Shown here: positions 14,246-18,699 of the stretch, one piece after another
Layout of the letters: every line of letters begins with the position of its first letter
How positions within the stretch are numbered: position 1 is the first letter of the stretch
Source: Oscillospiraceae bacterium
GTDB lineage: Bacteria > Bacillota > Clostridia > Christensenellales > Aristaeellaceae
NCBI GenBank assembly: GCA_031282605.1
Contig: JAITDK010000060.1
Location: 1-18,699, forward strand
Length of the DNA stretch: 18,699 bases
Direction of reading: 5' to 3'
Translations under genes and position numbers: made by a program
Notes under the pieces: generated by a model
What the model was told of the DNA's origin: nothing
What the model saw: only the letters and a program-made list of their open reading frames with translations
Databases searched by the model: none

Positions 14246-14295
14246 TGAAGAACCTTAAAGAACGATGAAGAATGTCTAAGAACGTCGAAGAGCGT
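14246..14295 (+). repeat. 10-bp degenerate tandem repeat before gmk
   Basis: Five units of 10 bp with a conserved AAGAA core (TGAAGAACCT, TAAAGAACGA, TGAAGAATGT, CTAAGAACGT, CGAAGAGCGT). They fill most of the remA-gmk spacer and stop just before the gmk ribosome binding site. Confidence 0.7.
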
Positions 14296-14316
14296 CATAG
14301 TCAGGAGGCGCAGTCA

Positions 14317-14973
14317 ATGGCCGAGGGTATGCTGTTGGTGCTGTCCGGACCATCGGGGGCGGGGAAGGGCACGCTGGGCGGGATGCTGCTAAAGGACGAT
14401 CCGTCGTTTCGGTTCAGCGTATCCGCGACGACTCGCAAACCACGCGAATATGAGGTACACGGCAAGCATTACTATTTTATGAGCGACGCCGAATATGACC
14501 GCGCGCTGGCGCAAGGCCTGTTCCTGGAGCACGCGACGGTGCACGGGCATCGGTACGGCACGCTGCGCGAACACGTAATGGAGCAGGTGATCGGGGGATT
14601 CAACGTGCTGCTGGACGTCGATCCTCAGGGCGCGCGATCCGTCGTGGCCGCCGAACCGTCGTGCGTGAGCGTGTTCATACTGCCGCCGTCATATGAGGAA
14701 CTGGCGCAAAGGCTGCGCACGCGCAACACGGATCGGCCATCCGAGATACAGCGGCGGATGATGAACGCGCGAGGCGAGATCGCCCAGATGTACCTGTATA
14801 ATTATATAATTATAAACGACACGGTGAACTCGGCCTATTCGAAGCTTCAGGCGATTATACTGGCCGAGAAACACCGGTCGAACCGTTACTGTCCCGACAT
14901 ACCCGAAAAGGGAATCGTAGAAGCCGTGAAGGGGGAGGTTGCCCATGCCTATGACAAGCCCGTCCATAATTGA
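14317..14973 (+). CDS. gmk: Guanylate kinase
   Basis: Phosphorylates GMP to GDP. The 218-residue protein has P-loop GPSGAGKGT at 11-19, the GMP-binding stretch TTRKPREYEVHGKHYYF, a lid region with RTRNTDRPSEIQRRM, and YIIINDTVNSAY near the C-terminus. I chose ATG 14317, which has AGGAGG 8 nt upstream. The frame is open from ATG 14272, but that would translate the ribosome binding site and part of the 10-bp repeat. Its 3' end overlaps rpoZ by 29 nt. Confidence 0.96.
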   Translation: MAEGMLLVLSGPSGAGKGTLGGMLLKDDPSFRFSVSATTRKPREYEVHGKHYYFMSDAEYDRALAQGLFLEHATVHGHRYGTLREHVMEQVIGGFNVLLDVDPQGARSVVAAEPSCVSVFILPPSYEELAQRLRTRNTDRPSEIQRRMMNARGEIAQMYLYNYIIINDTVNSAYSKLQAIILAEKHRSNRYCPDIPEKGIVEAVKGEVAHAYDKPVHN

Positions 14974-15154
14974 TCTGCTAGACCACGCCGACTGCCGGTA
15001 CACGCTGGTGGTGGACGTCTCCAAGCGCGCGAGGCAGCTGGTAGGCGGCGCGCCGACGCTGATCAACACCAAGGAGAAAAAGCCGCTGGTAGTCGCGATC
15101 GACGAGATAAACGGCGGTCTGATAACGTACGACAGGCCGCAGGAGGAAGAATGA
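14945..15154 (+). CDS. rpoZ: DNA-directed RNA polymerase omega subunit
   Basis: Small RNA polymerase subunit that binds the beta-prime C-terminus and aids assembly. About 69 residues; PSIIDLLDHADCRYTLVVDV, then SKRARQLV and KKPLVVAIDEI, match the omega pattern. The ribosome binding site GGAGG lies 6 nt before ATG 14945, inside gmk. ATG 14951 is a weaker alternative. It overlaps gmk at its start and coaBC by 4 nt at its end, so translation is likely coupled. Confidence 0.94.
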   Translation: MPMTSPSIIDLLDHADCRYTLVVDVSKRARQLVGGAPTLINTKEKKPLVVAIDEINGGLITYDRPQEEE

Positions 15155-16350
15155 TGCTCTCGGCGCGCACGGTGGTGCTGGGCGTTACGGGCGGCATAGC
15201 GGCGTACAAGTCAGCCGAGATCGTCACAAGACTGCGCAAGCTGGGCGTCGCGGTATACGTTGTTATGACGGATCACGCGCGGGAGTTCGTGACGCCGCTG
15301 ACGTTCGAATCGCTGTCCGGAAATCCCGTAGCGTCGAACATGTTCGCAAGCCCGGCGCGGTGGGAGGTGGAACACATCGCGCTGGCAAAGAAAGCCGACT
15401 TGTTTGTGATAGCCCCCGCTACGGCTAATTTCATCGCGAAGATGGCGAACGGAATAGCGGACGACATGCTGACCTCGACCGTATTGGCGACGCGCGCGCC
15501 GATACTGATAGCCCCGGCGATGAATACGGGCATGTGGGAAAACGCGGCGACGCAGGCGAATGTGGCCATGGCGCGGGAACGGGGCGCGCGCTTTGTCGGG
15601 CCGGAATCGGGGAGATTGGCGAACGGCGACGAAGGGCTGGGACGCATGTCGGAGCCGGAGCAGGTAGTTCGCGCGGCGTCGGCGCTGCTGTGCGAAAAGC
15701 GCGATTTGGAGGGCAAGCATGTGCTGGTTACGGCGGGACCGACGCGGGAGATGCTTGATCCGGTGCGGTATTTGACGAACAGATCGTCGGGGCGGATGGG
15801 TTACGCGATTGCGGAGCGGGCGACGGCCAGGGGCGCGAAGGTCACGCTGGTTACAGGGCCGGTAAACATTGCGCCTCCGCCGCTTGTAGAGGTTGTGAAT
15901 ATTGATACGACGATGCGGTTGTTCCAAGCGATAATGCAGTACATGCCGAAGGCGGACGCGGTGATAATGGCGGCGGCGCCCAGTGATTACAGGGCGGCCG
16001 AGCAGTCGGCAAGCAAGATAAAGAAGCGCGACGGCAAGCCGCTGACGCTTGAACTGCAGGAGAATCCTGACGTGGCGGCGTCGGTGGGCGCCAGGCGCAA
16101 GCCGGGGCAGGCGCTGGTAGTATTCGCGGCGGAGACAGACAATCTAATTGAAAACGGACGCGAGAAACTGGCGAGGAAGAACGCGGACTTACTGGTGGCG
16201 AACGATGTGACAGTAGAAGGCGCCGGCTTCGACGTAGAGACGAACATAGTGACGTTCCTAACGAAGGATACGGCGGAAGCGTTCCCGATCATGTCTAAAC
16301 AGGACGTCGCGGACTTACTGCTGGATCGCGTGGCAAAACTGATCGGCTGA
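15151..16350 (+). CDS. coaBC: Bifunctional phosphopantothenoylcysteine decarboxylase / phosphopantothenate-cysteine ligase
   Basis: Makes 4'-phosphopantetheine for coenzyme A. 399 residues. The flavin-dependent CoaC half (about 1-190) has GVTGGIAAYK at 11-20, His75 in WEVEHIALAKKAD, and PAMNTGMW with Asn125; numbering coincides with E. coli at these points. The CoaB half (about 190-399) has VTAGPTREMLDPVRYLTN, SSGRMGYA, AAAPSDYR and KIKKRDG. Oddity: the flap motif usually reads ACGD with an important cysteine (E. coli Cys158), but here it is ANGD with Asn158. Start ATG 15151 or 15154; AGGAGG precedes both. Confidence 0.95.
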   Translation: MMLSARTVVLGVTGGIAAYKSAEIVTRLRKLGVAVYVVMTDHAREFVTPLTFESLSGNPVASNMFASPARWEVEHIALAKKADLFVIAPATANFIAKMANGIADDMLTSTVLATRAPILIAPAMNTGMWENAATQANVAMARERGARFVGPESGRLANGDEGLGRMSEPEQVVRAASALLCEKRDLEGKHVLVTAGPTREMLDPVRYLTNRSSGRMGYAIAERATARGAKVTLVTGPVNIAPPPLVEVVNIDTTMRLFQAIMQYMPKADAVIMAAAPSDYRAAEQSASKIKKRDGKPLTLELQENPDVAASVGARRKPGQALVVFAAETDNLIENGREKLARKNADLLVANDVTVEGAGFDVETNIVTFLTKDTAEAFPIMSKQDVADLLLDRVAKLIG

Positions 16351-16371
16351 CCGCCCCTGAACAGTCTCGCA

Positions 16372-16391
16372 TACCCGGCCGGCGACGGGTA
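16372..16391 (+). promoter_or_regulatory. Small stem-loop and AT-rich box between coaBC and rbgA
   Basis: TACCCG/CGGGTA (16372-16377, 16386-16391) forms a 6-bp stem with an 8-nt loop. It runs into TAATAACATAATA (16390-16402), the same 13-mer found at the yicC promoter. No T-run follows, so rbgA may be reached by read-through or from a weak local promoter. Confidence 0.35.
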
Positions 16392-16412
16392 ATAACATAA
16401 TAAGGAGTCCGC

Positions 16413-17261
16413 TTGCAGATTCAATGGTATCCCGGACACATGGCCAAAGCCCGTCGGCGGCTTATAGAGCAATTGCGCCGAGTCGACGCCGTAGCGGAGC
16501 TATGCGACGCGCGCCTGCCGCGATCCAGCCGTAATCCGGATCTGGATAGACTCTGCGCGGACAAGCATCGCGCGCTTGTGCTGAACAAAACCGACCTGGC
16601 CGATCCGCGCGCAACCGACGCATGGCTGTCCAGATTACAGGGAAACGGCGTCGACGCCATAGCGTTCGACGCGCTGAAGGGCAGACCGCAGGACGTGCTG
16701 CGCGCGATTGAACGAGCCTCGGCTCACGCGTTGAGGCGAGCCGCCTCGCGCGGTATAAACAAGACGATCCGCGTGATGGTGGTCGGCGTGCCCAACGTGG
16801 GCAAGTCCGCGTTCATCAACAGGCTAAGCGGCCGCGCTTCAGCGAAAACCGCCGACCGTCCTGGCGTCACCCGAGCGCCGCAATGGGTGCGCGTGACGGA
16901 TACCCTGGAACTGCTGGACACCCCCGGCCTGCTGTGGCCGAGGATCGACGACGCGGACGCGTCAAGGCGGCTGGCGTATCTGGGAACCATCCGCGACGAG
17001 ATACTGGATCAAGAAAGTTTGGCGGAAGCGTTGCTGAATGAGCTGATGAGCGCCGCGCCGGAATCCGTGCGCGCGCGATTCAAACTGCCGGACAGCGCCG
17101 GACAAGCCGACGCCCATTATGAATCCATGCTGGAAGCGGTCTGCATCGGACGCGGTTATATGCTTTGCGGGGGTCGCTTGGATACGGCGCGGGCGGCGGC
17201 GGTGGTATTGGATGAGTTTCGTGCGGGGAAACTGGGGAGGATAACGCTTGAGCGAGCATAG
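16413..17261 (+). CDS. rbgA: Ribosome biogenesis GTPase RbgA (YlqF)
   Basis: Circularly permuted GTPase needed for late 50S assembly in Firmicutes. 282 residues, the usual length. The N-terminal IQWYPGHMAKARR with DAVAELCDARLP is typical. G motifs come in permuted order: NKTD at 58-61, then GVPNVGKS at 125-132, GVTR at 151-154, and DTPG at 169-172. The C-terminal ~100 residues are the helical ANTAR-like domain of the family. Start is TTG 16413 with AGGAG about 5 nt upstream. It overlaps rnhB by 14 nt; rbgA-rnhB is a standard Firmicute pair. Confidence 0.96.
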   Translation: MQIQWYPGHMAKARRRLIEQLRRVDAVAELCDARLPRSSRNPDLDRLCADKHRALVLNKTDLADPRATDAWLSRLQGNGVDAIAFDALKGRPQDVLRAIERASAHALRRAASRGINKTIRVMVVGVPNVGKSAFINRLSGRASAKTADRPGVTRAPQWVRVTDTLELLDTPGLLWPRIDDADASRRLAYLGTIRDEILDQESLAEALLNELMSAAPESVRARFKLPDSAGQADAHYESMLEAVCIGRGYMLCGGRLDTARAAAVVLDEFRAGKLGRITLERA

Positions 17262-17898
17262 TCAAGCGCGCCGCGACGCCATGGCGGCGCATGATTCGGC
17301 ATACTGGCTGCAAGGAACGCGCATCGCGGGCATGGACGAGGCCGGATGCGGCGCGCTGGCGGGTCCGGTGGTCGCGGCCTGTGTGGGTATGCCGCCGCAG
17401 CCGATCATCCCAGGCGTGGACGACTCAAAAAAACTCTCGCCCGCGCAAAGGTCAAAACTGTACGATACGATAATCTCCTCGGCCTGGTTCGTCGGCATCG
17501 GAATGGCTGACGTGGAGGAGATAGAGGCGATGAACATACTCAACGCCGCAAAGCTGGCGATGACTCGCGCGGCGAACGGGTTGAATGAAACGGACGAATC
17601 CAGATGCGATCTGCTGCTGATCGACGCCAGGCAAGACCTGCCGCTGCCAGTCGCGCAGATGGGGATAGTCCACGGCGACACGGTATCTTATTCGATAGCG
17701 GCGGCGTCGATTGTGGCAAAGGTGACAAGGGATCGGCTGATGAAAGCGCTGGACGCTGATTTCCCCGGTTACGGCTTCGCGAGTCATAAGGGTTACGGTA
17801 CCGCTATGCATTATGAAACGATTTTGAGGTTTGGTCCGTCTAAGATACATAGAATGCCGTTCTTGAAGAACCTAGGCGAGAAGGTGCGTAATCAGTGA
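17248..17898 (+). CDS. rnhB: Ribonuclease HII
   Basis: Cuts RNA in RNA/DNA hybrids and at single ribonucleotides in DNA. 216 residues; GMDEAGCGALAGPVVAA holds Asp30 and Glu31, LLLIDARQDLPLP holds Asp126, and SIVAKVTRDR holds Asp162, the four acidic residues of the active site. The C-terminal GYGFASHKGYGTAMH segment is also typical. Start TTG 17248 has GGGGAGG 7 nt upstream, inside rbgA; ATG codons at 17281 or later lack such a site. It shares GTGA with yraN. Confidence 0.95.
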   Translation: MSEHSQARRDAMAAHDSAYWLQGTRIAGMDEAGCGALAGPVVAACVGMPPQPIIPGVDDSKKLSPAQRSKLYDTIISSAWFVGIGMADVEEIEAMNILNAAKLAMTRAANGLNETDESRCDLLLIDARQDLPLPVAQMGIVHGDTVSYSIAAASIVAKVTRDRLMKALDADFPGYGFASHKGYGTAMHYETILRFGPSKIHRMPFLKNLGEKVRNQ

Positions 17899-18314
17899 AT
17901 GCGCCGCAAGACGAATCCCACGCCGCGCGCAAAGCCGCGTCTATGGCCGCCAAGAGGGACGCCTACGCGTTCGGACGCTATGCCGAGACGCAGGCGACCG
18001 CGTGGCTTGAGAAACGCGGGTATACTATCCTGCAACGCAACTACCGCACCCGCGCAGCCGAGGTGGACATAATCGCGAGCATGGACGGCATACTAGCCTT
18101 TGTCGAGGTGAAAGCCCGCGCGAACGCGGCGTACGGATTGCCGTGCGAGGCGGTAACGCTGCGCAAGCAGACGCGCATCGCTCAGGCCGCTCAGTCATGG
18201 CTGTACGAGCAAGACCTGTCTGACTCGTACGCGCGGTTTGACGTAATCGAGATATACCCAGGCCGCATCAGGCATATCCGAAACGCGTTTGAAACGCCGG
18301 AGGCCGCGGCATGA
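17895..18314 (+). CDS. yraN: YraN/UPF0102 family putative nuclease
   Basis: A 139-residue protein with the PD-(D/E)xK-like core: GRYAETQATAWLEKRGY, then ILQRNYRT, then AEVDIIASMDGILAFVEVKAR with Asp58, Glu71 and Lys73. UPF0102 proteins resemble Holliday-junction-type nucleases, but their substrate is unsettled. Start GTG 17895 overlaps the rnhB stop as GTGA, with GAGAAGG about 10 nt upstream. The N-terminal ~22 residues precede the usual family start and are Ala/Lys-rich. rnhB-yraN adjacency is common in bacteria. Confidence 0.92.
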   Translation: MNAPQDESHAARKAASMAAKRDAYAFGRYAETQATAWLEKRGYTILQRNYRTRAAEVDIIASMDGILAFVEVKARANAAYGLPCEAVTLRKQTRIAQAAQSWLYEQDLSDSYARFDVIEIYPGRIRHIRNAFETPEAAA

Positions 18315-18348
18315 TAATCATACTATAACGATACAAAGGAGATACACC

Positions 18349-18699
18349 ATGCCGGGACACAGCGCGGCGGCGCGCCGCAGGTTTATGTCACGCCGTATGG
18401 TTATGACCATCGCGGCGTTGTTGGTATGTATCATATGCGCGGCGGACGGCGGACTCGCACAGTCGGATACAGCCGCGCCCACGGAAATACCCGGCGGCGG
18501 TATCATAACCGAGGAGACGCCCGCCGCCGAGCCTGTCGAGGGAAACCTGCTGGTCAACGGCGACTTCTCTCAAGGCGATCCGGTTACCGGACTGCCGGCG
18601 GAATGGACGCGCGGCATGTGGCGCGCCGAGTGGGGCGTCAGCAGCCTGACGTGGGACGACGGCGTGATTCGCGTAGAGAACGCCGTATCCAACGACGCG
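18349..18699 (+). CDS. Secreted protein, N-terminal part (cut by window edge)
   Basis: An ORF from ATG 18349 runs to the right edge (117 codons). AAGGAG lies about 7 nt before the start. The N-terminus is Arg-rich (AARRRFMSRRM), followed by a hydrophobic segment MTIAALLVCIICAA and a likely cleavage region around GGLAQS: a signal peptide. A Pro/Glu/Thr-rich linker follows, then NLLVNGDFSQGDPVTGLPAEWT, typical of the first strand of carbohydrate-binding or jelly-roll modules in secreted enzymes. It may be a glycosidase or surface protein, but the catalytic part is not visible. RRRFM loosely resembles a Tat motif. Confidence 0.75.
   Translation, partial: MPGHSAAARRRFMSRRMVMTIAALLVCIICAADGGLAQSDTAAPTEIPGGGIITEETPAAEPVEGNLLVNGDFSQGDPVTGLPAEWTRGMWRAEWGVSSLTWDDGVIRVENAVSNDA

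Overview
The window looks like chromosomal DNA from a GC-rich member of the Bacillota (Firmicutes), probably a Clostridia-type bacterium. Evidence: strong AGGAGG-type ribosome binding sites, the block yicC/yloC-remA-gmk-rpoZ-coaBC, the block rbgA-rnhB-yraN, and rny, which are characteristic Firmicute genes or arrangements. Start codons other than ATG are frequent: TTG for rsgA, rbgA and rnhB, and GTG for remA, rny, yraN and a small leader ORF. I see no tRNA, rRNA, CRISPR array, transposase or prophage gene. The assignment to a lineage is inference.

Layout. (1) 1-4051, minus strand: an exporter operon. Transcription starts at a clear promoter (TTGACA, 17 bp, TAAACT), then runs through a ~330-nt leader holding a 36-codon ORF with a strong Shine-Dalgarno site, three hairpins and a terminator-like hairpin just before the first gene. 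The genes are ABC exporter half A, a DUF1854 protein, and ABC exporter half B (cut by the window edge). Both ABC proteins carry a soluble N-terminal domain plus a four-cysteine zinc ribbon before the membrane domain. (2) 4112-5046, plus strand: lgt, whose 3' end is extended by a 30-bp tandem repeat. (3) 5183-6580, minus: rsgA behind another long leader with a tiny ORF, a hairpin and a terminator-like hairpin. (4) 6625-10091, minus: a hexuronate operon (Gfo/Idh/MocA oxidoreductase, uxuA, kdgK) with a palindromic candidate operator inside its promoter. (5) 10100-11965, minus: rny with its own promoter. (6) 12135-18314, plus: a fumarylacetoacetase-family gene, then a housekeeping run yicC-remA-gmk-rpoZ-coaBC-rbgA-rnhB-yraN with several overlapping genes. 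(7) 18349 to the right edge, plus: start of a secreted protein.

How the genes work together. The uronate genes convert mannonate to KDG and then KDPG. The housekeeping run covers RNA decay, guanine nucleotide supply, an RNA polymerase subunit, CoA synthesis, ribosome assembly and R-loop/RNA primer removal. The least understood part is the ABC/DUF1854 operon with its leader ORF, which is my main candidate for a new system. A second theme is leaders with short ORFs and terminator-like hairpins in front of ABC-A and rsgA. A third is short tandem duplications (10, 12, 15 and 30 bp) placed at gene junctions or gene ends.
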